Shown here piece by piece: positions 38,068-48,180 of a DNA stretch of 64,000 nt. The stretch is from assembly GCA_943788935.1 (NCBI GenBank), contig CALSSE010000011.1, forward strand, positions 124,001 to 188,000, in the 5' to 3' direction. Each line of letters begins with the position of its first letter. Within the stretch, counting starts at the first letter, position 1. The notes beneath the pieces are model-generated. The model did no database searches, was not told the origin of the DNA, and saw only the letters and a list, made by a program, of their open reading frames with translations. The stretch is from an uncultured bacterium. GTDB lineage: Bacteria > Myxococcota_A > Bradymonadia > UBA7976 > VGTA01. A program made the translations under genes and the position numbers.

Positions 38068-38885
38068 CGGTTGAAAACTCTGCATCAAGAAGTAGTCGTC
38101 GAGCGAAGCCCGATGCTAAGGTCAGCGCTCTCATCTCAAGTGATCGACCTAAGAGAGGAGGATCTTCTACACAGACTCCTCCTCAATCCACTGACAAAAG
38201 AAGCCGGTCAAGAGAACCAAAGCCTGAAGTTCAGCTCTCTGTGACTCCGAAGAGCGCTCTCCCCACAGAACGACAAGGGGCCGGCGAAAGACAGCGAGAT
38301 GAGATAAAATATATCCTAGACATCATCTCTCGCTTTGGATCATCACAGAGTGAGGATCGGTCGAATCTCTTAAAGACGATTCAAGAGCTTGATCAGGTAA
38401 AGTTGAGTCAACTCTGTGATCAGCTCTCTTCATCGACTAGATATACTTCTTTTGTGAGTGAACTCCTTCAGGCTTGGGTAGGGGGATCTAAGAGCTCATC
38501 TGATAAGGTTAAACCTAAGGTTCAACACGCTAAGAGACCTCTAGCAAGTCAAGATGTCAGCGCCTCTAAAGATGAGAGCAAGGGAGATGGCCGGTCAGAT
38601 CTCACTGACAATGCAGATCACTCCTCATGGCTTAGACTTAATATTGGTTGGGTAGATATCGAAGGAGGCTTCTCTGCGGTCAGAGAAAAGATTGCCGAGC
38701 TCGGTGGCTTGTTGCCAGAAGACATCACTCAGTTGAAGGTGAAAGAACGTTATTCACTACTCATCGTCGATGAGAGTTTTGAGTCTGACTTAATGATGGC
38801 TATTAATGGAGAGCAGCTAGAGGGGAGAGCCTTGAGAATAGGGCGAGCTCCTGCGAGAAGGTCGAGGAAGCCTAGGCGTAAGTGA
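38064..38885 (+). CDS. DbpA-type RNA-binding domain fragment of the DEAD-box helicase
   Basis: 273 residues starting at TTG 38064, which overlaps the helicase stop (TTGA). The frame, however, is open upstream through the AGCTCA repeat to 37956, where it reads as the Ser tract, so the TTG is probably not a natural start. Residues 1-80 are a disordered basic linker, ~85-140 a helical segment, and the last ~80 (WLRLNIGWVDIEGGFSAVREKI ... INGEQLEGRALRIGRAPAR) form the DbpA/CsdA RNA-binding domain with an RK-rich tail, which belongs C-terminal to a DEAD-box core. It may be made by reinitiation or by slippage at the repeat. Confidence 0.72.
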   Translation: MTVENSASRSSRRAKPDAKVSALISSDRPKRGGSSTQTPPQSTDKRSRSREPKPEVQLSVTPKSALPTERQGAGERQRDEIKYILDIISRFGSSQSEDRSNLLKTIQELDQVKLSQLCDQLSSSTRYTSFVSELLQAWVGGSKSSSDKVKPKVQHAKRPLASQDVSASKDESKGDGRSDLTDNADHSSWLRLNIGWVDIEGGFSAVREKIAELGGLLPEDITQLKVKERYSLLIVDESFESDLMMAINGEQLEGRALRIGRAPARRSRKPRRK

Positions 38886-38958
38886 GCACCTTTACAAATA
38901 GACTTACTCGTTTATGGTGTACGAGCAAGACTCCAAGACATGGGATGAATAAAATAAT

Positions 38959-39510
38959 ATGAACGCTAAGCAAAGTGCACAAATGAATCATTTCAGAGCG
39001 GTAACTGCTCACTCTTCATTCATTAAGTGGGGAGCTCTTCTTGTACTCCCTTTCGCGATTTTTGGGTGTACCCCCCCTGAATTTGAGGCCCCTAAAAAAC
39101 CACTACCACCTGAACGATCTTATGCAGTTAACTTACCGCCAGTTATAGACTTAGATGGAGAGATTCCACCCCTGAGACACTCCGATCAAACATTCCGAGT
39201 AGATGGTTTACTCGTTCAAGCTCATAAGTTTATTGGAGACGACCTCTCGATTACCGGTTTCGTCTCAGAGATCTCTCCTTGTAGCAATAAGGTCGGTGAT
39301 ACTTGCCCTAAGCCTTATCTGTGGATCACTGATAGCATTGGAGAACTTGATGTTAAGTTACGCGTCGCTGATATGAAGCGTCGAAAACTACGTCGTTTTA
39401 AAGTCGGTAAAAGATATGTATTTACGGGCAAGTTTACTAAAACTTCTAAATCTGGATATGCTAATAGTCGAGGCGTTTTGCGCCTTGAAAAGTACACTAA
39501 AGCCAAATGA
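38959..39510 (+). CDS. Probable lipoprotein with OB-fold-like domain
   Basis: 183 residues; the N-terminus holds a hydrophobic segment ending in AIFGC (lipobox, Cys near 37), which is long for a signal but fits if an internal ATG at 38983 is used. The mature part has 'SITGFVSEISPC', a CxxxxxxxxC pair and 'YVFTGKFTKTSKSGYANSRG', like small OB-fold nucleic-acid or sugar-binding modules. Unassigned. 149 nt upstream of the transpeptidase gene. Confidence 0.6.
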   Translation: MNAKQSAQMNHFRAVTAHSSFIKWGALLVLPFAIFGCTPPEFEAPKKPLPPERSYAVNLPPVIDLDGEIPPLRHSDQTFRVDGLLVQAHKFIGDDLSITGFVSEISPCSNKVGDTCPKPYLWITDSIGELDVKLRVADMKRRKLRRFKVGKRYVFTGKFTKTSKSGYANSRGVLRLEKYTKAK

Positions 39511-39659
39511 CTTCTTATATGATTGATCAGCTTGTTCCAGTCATCCATCATTTCTTCTTGAAAGATAGTCGACTAGCCACATGCCTTCATTTGGATATTC
39601 AAGATCTATCCCCTACCCGCTCGAGTTTTGCTCGAAATGATATCGGAGGTTTTACGAAT

Positions 39660-41942
39660 ATGAGAAAGAGCCGAAAGCTCGCTGTTTCTCTTACAGGTTT
39701 ATCGCTCTCACTGATACTGATGAGCGCTACCACGGGGTGTGGTGATCCTGTTAAGGAGCTGAGCACTTCAAAGCCTCAAGCGAGTCATGCCGAGCAAACA
39801 ACGAGAGCTGCGACCTCTCTCAACTCTGACGGTAAATCGGCAAGCGCAACGACTTTAACTCCTAGTCCTCCACCGGTTAAAGCTAAGCCCGTGATCCCTC
39901 CACATCAACGTATACTCATCGTTGAAGAGGGGAAGGAACGGTATATCAGCGAGAGTGATGCCAAGACTCAAGGGTATGATATTATTGATCTTAGGGATCA
40001 ATGGACACCCTATATTTTCACCACGAAGGCTAACTCAGAGGGGGAAGAGTTAGAGCATTCCTATCGGGAGATCTTTGTTAATTTGGCCAATGATGTTGGT
40101 GATAACGGTGGACAGCCTATCGGTAAGGATGAGTTCAATTTTTTGGAGGTCTTTGGTATCCCTCCTAGTTTTGGGGTCATTTGGGAGCGGGTTAATCGCG
40201 AAGTCAATGAGCCCTGCTATCGGGAAATCGAATACGATAAGATCAAAGCAGCAGTCTCTATTCGCTTTGGAAATCGTTCACGCCAAAAGAAATATCGTAA
40301 AAAAGTGAAGCGGGCAGAGCGAGTCGTTGAGAGAGCGATGAATAAGTATGTCGTCGATTCTTACGAAGATCTTTTGAAGGTCGCGCCCAAATATAAGTCC
40401 GAGGTGAAAGAGCTCAATAAGTATCAGACTCAAATCGAAGCGATTCGGAATATCGAAAAACGCTTAGACTGTGATCTTCATACCCATCCACGATATCGGC
40501 ATAAAGAGGGTAGACTCGATCAAGGGTTACGCCTAGCTATTCGACGCTTTCAAAGGAAGCACAAGCTCTATGAATACGCTAATCTAAAATCCGATACGAT
40601 CGACGCGCTCGCTACGCCTACTCATGTCTCTAACTATTTGTCATTTAGGCGAGCGGTGATGGAACGGGTGATAGAAGTCGCGGGGATCCTAGAAGATGGG
40701 ACAGTGAATAGAAAAGGGACCCTCAAGACCTACCTTGGTAATGATGGTCAGAGACATGAGGTTCGTAATCTAGTTCAAGAGTTTACTGACGCAACTCTCA
40801 GTCAACTCAACTTAGACGATGGATTTAAAGTTCGTGACTTTTTCCAGAAACATAAAAAAGATGATTTTAAGTGGATGAGAGTCGGTGTTCGTTTTCCCCC
40901 AAAACCAGAATATTACTCTCCTCACATGGAGCTGAGCGTGATCGTGGACCGAGGTGATATTTGGTATGATCCACCTTTCAATGCTAAGGGGAAGAAGATT
41001 AAGCAGCGGAGGCGACGACTCCCTAAATTTAAGCTCTATACTACGTACAAAGATGAGAGGATTCAGCTGATCCATTGGCCAACTACGATTGGCGGATGGA
41101 GAACTGAGATCGCTCAAAATGGACACGTCTATTACAAGTACAAAAACTCGGATGTAGGCTCAAGAGTGATCCGTAATGTAATCTCAGGTCCGGTATGGGT
41201 GCCTCCTAAGTCTACACCGCTTAAAAGCCTCGCCAAGCGACGTTACATCAACGGTAGGGCTCAAAATGTAGTGAACTATGAAGAGATGGGGCCTGGATAT
41301 CTATCCGCTTATGGCCTTGTCGCTGGGTACTTTGTGATCCCTGGTCGTAATGGACGAAGGGATCATGACAAGGGGATCAGAGCACATGGTTCATCAGACT
41401 TTATGTCGATTTTAAGCCCAGAGCGTTTCTCTCATGGGTGTCATCGACTCAAGAATGATCACGCGGTAAGGCTTTACAGCTTTATGCTACAGCACCGAAA
41501 TCATATCATTCATGGTGATCAGAAAATTAGGCATGAGCGTGAGTTCTTACATCGGGACGAGGTCTTTCAAGTGCGGGTGCTTACCCGTGGCTATAAGTAT
41601 GAACTTCAACCGCCGATATCGGTTGAGGTCCTCGAAGGTAGAGTCCTCGGTAAAGTCAAAAAGCCAATTGTAGACTACGTAGAAGATCCTAATCATGAAT
41701 ATCCAGACGGTAACCCAGATGATTCTCCGGTCCCTGAAGAGCTGCAAGAGAAGGAAGAGTCTGAAGGAGGTGAAGCGGGAGTGAATGGTGAATCTAAGGG
41801 TGCTTCAACAGGAAATCCCACAGGGGATTCCACAGGGGGTTCCAAAGGAAAGCCCACAGAGAAGCCCACAGAGAAGCCCACAGAGAAGCCCACAGAGAAG
41901 CCCACAGAGAAGCCCACAGAGAAGCCTACAGAGCAGGGTTAA
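39660..41942 (+). CDS. L,D-transpeptidase (YkuD) lipoprotein with KPTE tail
   Basis: 760 residues from ATG 39660, which has GGAGG ten nt upstream; the frame is open to 39507 but that part is unlike protein. SLILMSATTGC is a lipobox. The catalytic YkuD region is near residues 470-640, with HGSSDFMS and SHGCHRLKN, the His and catalytic Cys; the preceding ~350 residues include a peptidoglycan-binding-like segment 'LRLAIRRFQRKHKLYEYANLKSDTIDAL'. A C-terminal Glu/Gly/Ser/Thr-rich linker and seven KPTE units end the protein. It should form 3-3 crosslinks or attach proteins to peptidoglycan in the periplasm. Confidence 0.87.
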   Translation: MRKSRKLAVSLTGLSLSLILMSATTGCGDPVKELSTSKPQASHAEQTTRAATSLNSDGKSASATTLTPSPPPVKAKPVIPPHQRILIVEEGKERYISESDAKTQGYDIIDLRDQWTPYIFTTKANSEGEELEHSYREIFVNLANDVGDNGGQPIGKDEFNFLEVFGIPPSFGVIWERVNREVNEPCYREIEYDKIKAAVSIRFGNRSRQKKYRKKVKRAERVVERAMNKYVVDSYEDLLKVAPKYKSEVKELNKYQTQIEAIRNIEKRLDCDLHTHPRYRHKEGRLDQGLRLAIRRFQRKHKLYEYANLKSDTIDALATPTHVSNYLSFRRAVMERVIEVAGILEDGTVNRKGTLKTYLGNDGQRHEVRNLVQEFTDATLSQLNLDDGFKVRDFFQKHKKDDFKWMRVGVRFPPKPEYYSPHMELSVIVDRGDIWYDPPFNAKGKKIKQRRRRLPKFKLYTTYKDERIQLIHWPTTIGGWRTEIAQNGHVYYKYKNSDVGSRVIRNVISGPVWVPPKSTPLKSLAKRRYINGRAQNVVNYEEMGPGYLSAYGLVAGYFVIPGRNGRRDHDKGIRAHGSSDFMSILSPERFSHGCHRLKNDHAVRLYSFMLQHRNHIIHGDQKIRHEREFLHRDEVFQVRVLTRGYKYELQPPISVEVLEGRVLGKVKKPIVDYVEDPNHEYPDGNPDDSPVPEELQEKEESEGGEAGVNGESKGASTGNPTGDSTGGSKGKPTEKPTEKPTEKPTEKPTEKPTEKPTEQG
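41850..41933 (+). repeat. 12-nt tandem repeat encoding KPTE
   Basis: Seven 12-nt units (AAGCCCACAGAG, last one with a T variant) at the end of the transpeptidase gene. Length is a multiple of three, so copy change would keep the frame. Confidence 0.9.
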
Positions 41943-41956
41943 TGATCATATAGGAA

Positions 41957-42568
41957 ATGAAGCATAAAATAATGATACAGCGATTGAATGTACTGAGTAA
42001 TAGAGTCAGTCAAGGGGTGATAAGCCTCTTCTCGATGGGACTTAAGAGCGTTAGATGTCTCTCTTCAAGTCAACATGTCAAGACGCTACTTATAATGAGT
42101 CTCTTCCTCGTTTTGAGCGTCGTACACATTGAGTGGAAACATAACAGTAATAACCGAGAGCTTATGGTCTCCCCTACATTACAGGGAGCGCTCGCTAAGA
42201 AGTCCAAAGGTAAACGCAAGCGAAAGAAAAGTTATGATCGACGTCGTCGTGAAGCAAAACGACTCATAGATGCAGGTCACCCGACAGTAGAATTAAACCT
42301 CAAGACTTCTCCTCGAGTGAGAGCGAGTGTTTATCATGGGAAAGAACTTCTAGGCAAAACGCCTCTTCGCTTGGTGTGGCCTAAAGATACGGGTGCACTA
42401 GACCTAAAGTTAAAGGCTGGAGGTTATCTTACGGTCAACACTCGGCTCTATACCTATCGCAATGACAGAGCGACAGTGAAGATGTTCAAGATCGATGAGG
42501 CTCATAAGTTATTTGGATATAAAAAGAAGGTCGACAGCGCAGAGTCCGAAGATAAAAAAGAGGAATAG
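41957..42568 (+). CDS. Membrane-anchored PEGA-like protein
   Basis: 203 residues, 14 nt behind the transpeptidase gene and preceded by AGGAA. A hydrophobic segment at about 36-52 follows a basic N-terminus, so it is probably a signal anchor. The C-terminal ~85 residues (VELNLKTSPRVRASVYHGKELLGKTPLRLVWPK ... LKAGGYLTV) match the PEGA beta-domain pattern, common in envelope proteins of this group. Likely acts in the periplasm with the transpeptidase; function unknown. Confidence 0.65.
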   Translation: MKHKIMIQRLNVLSNRVSQGVISLFSMGLKSVRCLSSSQHVKTLLIMSLFLVLSVVHIEWKHNSNNRELMVSPTLQGALAKKSKGKRKRKKSYDRRRREAKRLIDAGHPTVELNLKTSPRVRASVYHGKELLGKTPLRLVWPKDTGALDLKLKAGGYLTVNTRLYTYRNDRATVKMFKIDEAHKLFGYKKKVDSAESEDKKEE

Positions 42569-42607
42569 AGGAAATAGAAAATAGAAGGAGAGGAGGGACG
42601 AGAGAGC

Positions 42608-42687
42608 ACGGGGTGGCGAGAGAGAGTACGGGGTGGCGAGAGAGAGTACGGGGTGGCGAGAGAGAGTACGGGGTGGCGAGAGAGGAT
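42608..42687. repeat. 20-nt tandem repeat in intergenic region
   Basis: Four copies of a 20-nt unit (ACGGGGTGGCGAGAGAGAGT, last one diverged) in the 360-nt gap before the TSP3 gene. The rest of the gap is AT-rich with a small TAGGAG/CTCCTA inverted repeat near 42870; I see no ORF on either strand that is more than a shadow of the repeat. Confidence 0.88.
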
Positions 42688-42928
42688 AAGAGGCGACAAG
42701 AGGTGAGGAGAGAAGACGAGAGATCTGCCCATTCTAGCGGCCTTCACTCTACCTAATCTCTTATTTTCCTTTGCATGTGGCTAAAGGCTCGTTAAGATTT
42801 AAGATCTAACATTACGATAGTCGTTTTTTACTTCGAGTAAATTTACACTTGAGCCTGCGTTTTAGGAGTTAAACCTCCTATCACAATGGTTCAAAAATTC
42901 CTCTAACCCATCGCTAAAGAAGGTATCC

Positions 42929-45900
42929 ATGTCTTTACGCTTTGTGAGTATTTGTGGGCTGAGTTTCAGCTTACTAGTCGGTTCAGCGAACGCTGCCCCA
43001 CGTACTTATCCAGACGGGGTCTTTGATGACCTCTTACTCCTATTTGATATCATCACAGCTTACAGCTTTCAGATTGATATCAACAATCAGCAAACCCTCA
43101 ACAACCGGTTTCCAGGTCGTACACTTGAGGATTTTGATAGAAATAGGAGTGGTGGGTTTGTTTATCAGCTCAATGCTGGGGTTGACCCTCGCGACCTAGC
43201 GCTCAATGATGTTAACACTGGTTTGATTCAGTTTAACCATGACATCGTAGATTATGATCAAGACGGAATGATCGGCTTCTTCGAATTAGAGTGCGAGTTC
43301 GCTAATCGAGTTGAGGGAGCACCTAAGGTGATCCTCAGCCCTGTGAATCCCAGCACTTATTTTGGGGTCGATGATGCTGATAAAGACTGTGATGGTGATG
43401 GACTCACTAACAAAGAGGAGATTGACAATAATCTTAATCCCCTCGATGGCGCTGATGCGAATGGTGACATCGATAATGATGGCTTGAGTAACCTTGATGA
43501 GAAACTCTTAGGGACCGATCCATTTAACGAAGATACCGACGGTGATGGTAGGAATGACGGTGAGGAGGTCGGTGATGATGTCGATAACCCTCTCGACGTA
43601 GAGCAAGATGGGATTATCGACGCGCTCGATAATGACGATGATAATGATAATATTATCAATACCGAAGACAACTGTCCTCTAGACTCGAACCCCTCTCAAG
43701 ATGATGTCGATGAAGATGGTCTTGGTGACTCCTGTGATGAAGATTTAGATAACGACGGTACCCTCAATGCGGCAGACAACTGTGTCGACGTCGTCAATGA
43801 GGACCAAGGGAATGTCGATGGAGACGCCTTGGGTGATGCTTGTGATTCCGATATCGACAATGATGGGGACCTCAATGATGATGATAACTGTCCTAGTGTC
43901 TCCAATGGTTCGCAGCGCGATCTCCCCGATAACGATGGGCTCGGAGATGCATGTGACCCCGATGATGACAATGATGGAGTACTTGACGAAGATGACCTCT
44001 GTCCTCAAGCTAGTGACCCCGATCAGAACGATGTTGATGGTGACGGCGAGGGTGATGATTGTGATCTAGATATTGACGGTGATGGCCGTAATAATAACAT
44101 CGATAATTGTCCTTTCGTAGTGAACCCTCTTCAAGAAGACACAGACAATAATCAGGTCGGTGATGCTTGCCAAGACGACTTAGATGGTGATGGCGTCGAT
44201 AATAACGACGACAATTGTCCTGATGCCCCTAATCAAAACCAAGAAGATATTGATAGTGATGGAGAGGGTGATGCTTGCGACGATGACATGGACAATGACT
44301 TTATCCTCAACTTAAACGACAACTGTGTCTTGGTCAGTAATCAGGATCAGGTTGATACCGACAGCGATAGAGTCGGGGACGCCTGTGACAATGATGATGA
44401 TAATGACGGGCTCAACGATGATGTCGATAACTGCCCCATTGACTTTAACCGTGGTCAAGAGGACGGAGATGGAGACGGAGTGGGTGATCTATGTGATGTT
44501 GACAGTGACGGGGATGGTGTTAACGATGACGTCGATAATTGCCCTGAAGCAGAAAACGAAAATCAGGAAGATACTGATGAAGACGGTGAAGGTGATGCTT
44601 GCGATAACGATGACGATGATGATGGCCGCTTCGATGGAGGAGACAATTGTCCTCTAAACGTTAATATTAACCAAATTGACGTTGACTCTGATGGAATCGG
44701 CGATGCGTGTGATCCAGATATTGACGGTGATGGTCTTAACAATGAAGTAGATAACTGTCCCTCTGACATCAACCTCGATCAGAGCGATGTTGACCAAGAT
44801 GGCGAGGGAGATGTATGCGATAGCGATGAAGACGATGACGGAGTTGTCGGTAATCTCGACAATTGTCCGAGCGTCTCTAATCCCGACCAAGTAGACACTG
44901 ACAGTGACGGAACGGGTGACGCTTGTGATGATGACAACGATAACGATCGCGTCCTCGATGACCAAGATAACTGTCCTAATGTAACGAACGTGAGCCAGAG
45001 TGATATCGATACTGATGGTCTAGGCGACGCTTGTGACGCCGATGATGACAACGACGGTACGCCTGATGATCAAGACAATTGCCCCCTAAACGCTAATCCT
45101 GGGCAGTCAAATATCGACAATGATCCTAATGGGGACGCTTGCGATCTAGATGATGATAACGATGGCTTCCTCGACGTGAATGACAATTGCCAATTCACCG
45201 CTAACCTTAATCAGCTAGATACAGATGGAAATGGAGTCGGCGACGCCTGCGAGAATGACCAAGACGGAGATGGTTTCTCCGATGATGCTGGAGAAGACAA
45301 TTGTCCAGATATCCCTAACCCAGATCAAGCAGACCTTGATGACGACAATATTGGTGATGCTTGTGACCCCGATATTGATGGTGATGGAGTCGCGAATGAT
45401 GTCGATTTATGTGTGTATATCTTCAGCCCAGATAATTTGAACAGTGATGGAGACGCCTTTGGCGATAGCTGTGATGATGATGATGATAACGACGGGGTCC
45501 TCGATGAAGATGATAACTGCCAAGTTGTGAGCAATGCCGCTCAGCTTGACGCCGATGAAGACTCGATCGGCGATAGCTGTGACGACGATGACGATAACGA
45601 TGGTGTCGCTGATGACCAAGACAACTGCCCAGGGATCGCTAACCCTAATAATGTGGACTCTGATGGCGATGGTGTAGGTGACGCTTGTGACGCGGACAGT
45701 GATAATGATGGCGTTAATAACACCAATGATAACTGTCCTGAAGTCGACAATGCCAATCAAGCCGATGTAGATGGTGATGGCATCGGTGATGCTTGTGATG
45801 CCAACGCTGATGATGACGGGGATAACATTGATGATGGAGTAGACAATTGTCTTGCTGTCGCTAACCCAGACCAGACTGATACCGATGCAGACGGCATCGG

Positions 45901-48136
45901 AGACGCCTGTGATAACGACTCTGATAACGATACGATCATTGATGCCGAAGATAACTGTCCTAACGCTTCAAACGTCGCTCAGACTGACACCGATGGCGAT
46001 GGGCTCGGAGACACATGTGATCCCGACGACGATAATGATGGAGTGATTGACGAGGATGACGCTTGTGAAGGTGTCGCTGATTCAGACGCAGGTGATGCTG
46101 ATAACGATGGCATCCTTGATCCTTGCGATGATGATGATGACAATGACGGTGTTGAGGACGGGGCGGATAATTGCCCTCTCGACGCTAATCCGAACCAAGT
46201 TGACACGAATCAAAATGACATCGGTGATGCTTGCGAGTCAGACGATGATGATGACGGGGACGGTGTGGATGATGGGATCGATAATTGCCTTGGTGTCTTC
46301 AACGCTGATCAGACCGACACCGATAATGATAACGTCGGAGATGCTTGTGATGACGACGATGATGGAGATGGTATCCCCGATATTGATGACCCATGTGGCC
46401 TAGTGGCGAATGCAGGCGGCGGTGACGCTGATAATGACGGAATCCCCGATGCCTGTGATGAAGACTCTGATAACGATGGGGTCGCTAATGATGATGACAA
46501 CTGCCTCACAGTCTCTAACCCAACTCAGGTTGACTCGGACAATGATGGATTCGGTGATGCCTGTGATGATGACGATGATGGCGACGGGGTTGTTGACGCC
46601 GATGACAACTGTCCACAAGCGGCGAACGCCATTCAAGATGTGGGGGCCTGCGCGAACGGTGAAGATGATGATGGCGACAATGTAGATAATGGGGTCGATA
46701 ATTGCCCTGGAGTGGCTAATGCAGATCAGGCGGACGTAGATAATGATGGCTTTGGTGACGTCTGTGACGCAGATAGCGATAATGATGGGGTCGCTGACCT
46801 CAGCGATAATTGTCCTGCGCTCGCCAACGCTGATCAAACCGATACCGATGATGATGGCATAGGTAATGTCTGTGACGATGATGATGATGGTGACGGTGTC
46901 CCCGATGACAACGACGCTTGCGCTCTCGTCGCCGATGCTGGCGCACCTGATAATGATAATGATGGCCTCTCCGATCCTTGTGATCCCGATGATGATAATG
47001 ACGGAGTGCTAGATGAAGATGATAATTGTCCAAATGTAGCCAATCCTGACCAAGCGGCGGGAGAGGACGGAGTCGGCGCAGCGTGTCTCGCGGGAGAAGA
47101 TACCGATAATGACAATATCGATGATGGCGTTGATAATTGCCCAGGACTCAATAATCCTGATCAGCTTGACACTGATGGAGACAACATCGGCGACGCTTGT
47201 GACAATGATGACGACGGTGATGGACTCAACGATGGCGTCGATAATTGCCCGTTAAACTCTAACAATGATCAACTAGATACTGACGATGATAACATCGGCG
47301 ACTCCTGTGATGATGATAACGATGGTGATGGCGTACCCGATGATGAAGATGACTGTCCTGGTGTGGCAGATAGCGGGATCGACAGCGATAATGATGGTCA
47401 AGATAACGCCTGTGATATCGATGATGATAATGACAATGTTCTCGATGAAAACGACAACTGTCCTGTCGTCGCCAACGCTGACCAAGTTGACATTAACAGC
47501 AACGACATTGGTGATGTCTGCGACCCACTGTTCATCGCTGACAGCGATGAGGACGGGCTCCGCGATGGGGAAGAGCTCTCTTGTGGTCTCGATCCAAATG
47601 TCGCCAATGACAACACCATTGACTCAGATAATGATGGTATAGGTGACTTTGATGATTGCGCCGGTGGAGGATACGCTTTACCGATCCTAGAGCTGGGTAG
47701 TTATAACGCTCCAGACGCGTCAAAGGTAGGGCTGGTGATCCGTCATCTCTGCGATAATGAGAATTTCCAAGCGTCTAACTTCGAGATCTTTATCGACTTC
47801 GACAACACAGTGTTGGCGTTCACCAATGGTGACGCGAGAGCTGCAGCGGCGGCGACGAACAGCGGTAAGAGCGTCTTCGTCACTGAGACCGCTGAGAACT
47901 CAGGAGTCCTTCGCGTGACCGTGACTAGCTCTAGTCCTGCGCCCATTGAGGCAGGAGATCTAGTGTATATCGATTTAGACCTTACAGCGCAGAGTGGGCA
48001 GGTCTCATTTGATGAGGCGCGAACCGGTAGCACTAATGCCTTTATATTCCTCGGCGGCGTTCCTCAGCAGAACAGCGCTTCTGATGAACTCTCTTTTGGT
48101 GATGGTCGCGAGGCCGCACCTCACACCCTACCTTAA
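42929..48136 (+). CDS. Secreted thrombospondin type-3 repeat protein with cohesin-like C-terminus
   Basis: 1735 residues; AGAAGG stands about 7 nt before ATG. Signal peptide to VGSANA. After about 130 residues of its own the protein becomes about 36 TSP3 repeats (DNCP-x(4)-N-x(2)-Q-x-D-x-D-x-DG-x-GD-x-CD), each with several Asp for Ca2+ and a Cys pair. The final ~135 residues ([19 protein letters not shown] ... '[11 protein letters not shown]' ... '[11 protein letters not shown]') look like a cohesin or cohesin-like beta-sandwich. TSP3 arrays are rigid only with Ca2+; surface stalk or adhesin is likely. Followed after 44 nt by the MopE-repeat lipoprotein gene, which suggests one unit. Confidence 0.9.
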   Translation: MSLRFVSICGLSFSLLVGSANAAPRTYPDGVFDDLLLLFDIITAYSFQIDINNQQTLNNRFPGRTLEDFDRNRSGGFVYQLNAGVDPRDLALNDVNTGLIQFNHDIVDYDQDGMIGFFELECEFANRVEGAPKVILSPVNPSTYFGVDDADKDCDGDGLTNKEEIDNNLNPLDGADANGDIDNDGLSNLDEKLLGTDPFNEDTDGDGRNDGEEVGDDVDNPLDVEQDGIIDALDNDDDNDNIINTEDNCPLDSNPSQDDVDEDGLGDSCDEDLDNDGTLNAADNCVDVVNEDQGNVDGDALGDACDSDIDNDGDLNDDDNCPSVSNGSQRDLPDNDGLGDACDPDDDNDGVLDEDDLCPQASDPDQNDVDGDGEGDDCDLDIDGDGRNNNIDNCPFVVNPLQEDTDNNQVGDACQDDLDGDGVDNNDDNCPDAPNQNQEDIDSDGEGDACDDDMDNDFILNLNDNCVLVSNQDQVDTDSDRVGDACDNDDDNDGLNDDVDNCPIDFNRGQEDGDGDGVGDLCDVDSDGDGVNDDVDNCPEAENENQEDTDEDGEGDACDNDDDDDGRFDGGDNCPLNVNINQIDVDSDGIGDACDPDIDGDGLNNEVDNCPSDINLDQSDVDQDGEGDVCDSDEDDDGVVGNLDNCPSVSNPDQVDTDSDGTGDACDDDNDNDRVLDDQDNCPNVTNVSQSDIDTDGLGDACDADDDNDGTPDDQDNCPLNANPGQSNIDNDPNGDACDLDDDNDGFLDVNDNCQFTANLNQLDTDGNGVGDACENDQDGDGFSDDAGEDNCPDIPNPDQADLDDDNIGDACDPDIDGDGVANDVDLCVYIFSPDNLNSDGDAFGDSCDDDDDNDGVLDEDDNCQVVSNAAQLDADEDSIGDSCDDDDDNDGVADDQDNCPGIANPNNVDSDGDGVGDACDADSDNDGVNNTNDNCPEVDNANQADVDGDGIGDACDANADDDGDNIDDGVDNCLAVANPDQTDTDADGIGDACDNDSDNDTIIDAEDNCPNASNVAQTDTDGDGLGDTCDPDDDNDGVIDEDDACEGVADSDAGDADNDGILDPCDDDDDNDGVEDGADNCPLDANPNQVDTNQNDIGDACESDDDDDGDGVDDGIDNCLGVFNADQTDTDNDNVGDACDDDDDGDGIPDIDDPCGLVANAGGGDADNDGIPDACDEDSDNDGVANDDDNCLTVSNPTQVDSDNDGFGDACDDDDDGDGVVDADDNCPQAANAIQDVGACANGEDDDGDNVDNGVDNCPGVANADQADVDNDGFGDVCDADSDNDGVADLSDNCPALANADQTDTDDDGIGNVCDDDDDGDGVPDDNDACALVADAGAPDNDNDGLSDPCDPDDDNDGVLDEDDNCPNVANPDQAAGEDGVGAACLAGEDTDNDNIDDGVDNCPGLNNPDQLDTDGDNIGDACDNDDDGDGLNDGVDNCPLNSNNDQLDTDDDNIGDSCDDDNDGDGVPDDEDDCPGVADSGIDSDNDGQDNACDIDDDNDNVLDENDNCPVVANADQVDINSNDIGDVCDPLFIADSDEDGLRDGEELSCGLDPNVANDNTIDSDNDGIGDFDDCAGGGYALPILELGSYNAPDASKVGLVIRHLCDNENFQASNFEIFIDFDNTVLAFTNGDARAAAAATNSGKSVFVTETAENSGVLRVTVTSSSPAPIEAGDLVYIDLDLTAQSGQVSFDEARTGSTNAFIFLGGVPQQNSASDELSFGDGREAAPHTLP

Positions 48137-48180
48137 GTAATAAGAGAGCGTTCAGACTCATAATGATGAAAGAGATCAAT

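Noticed and set aside
42502..42747. Minus-strand ORF across the 20-nt repeat
   Set aside because: It is a low-complexity shadow of the tandem repeat and the end of the PEGA-like gene; no ribosome-binding site and no family resemblance.
42929..48136. Minus-strand ORFs across the TSP3 gene (many of 60-145 residues)
   Set aside because: They are shadows created by the repetitive Asp/Gly/Cys-coding sequence, with biased Ser/Val/Ile-rich composition.
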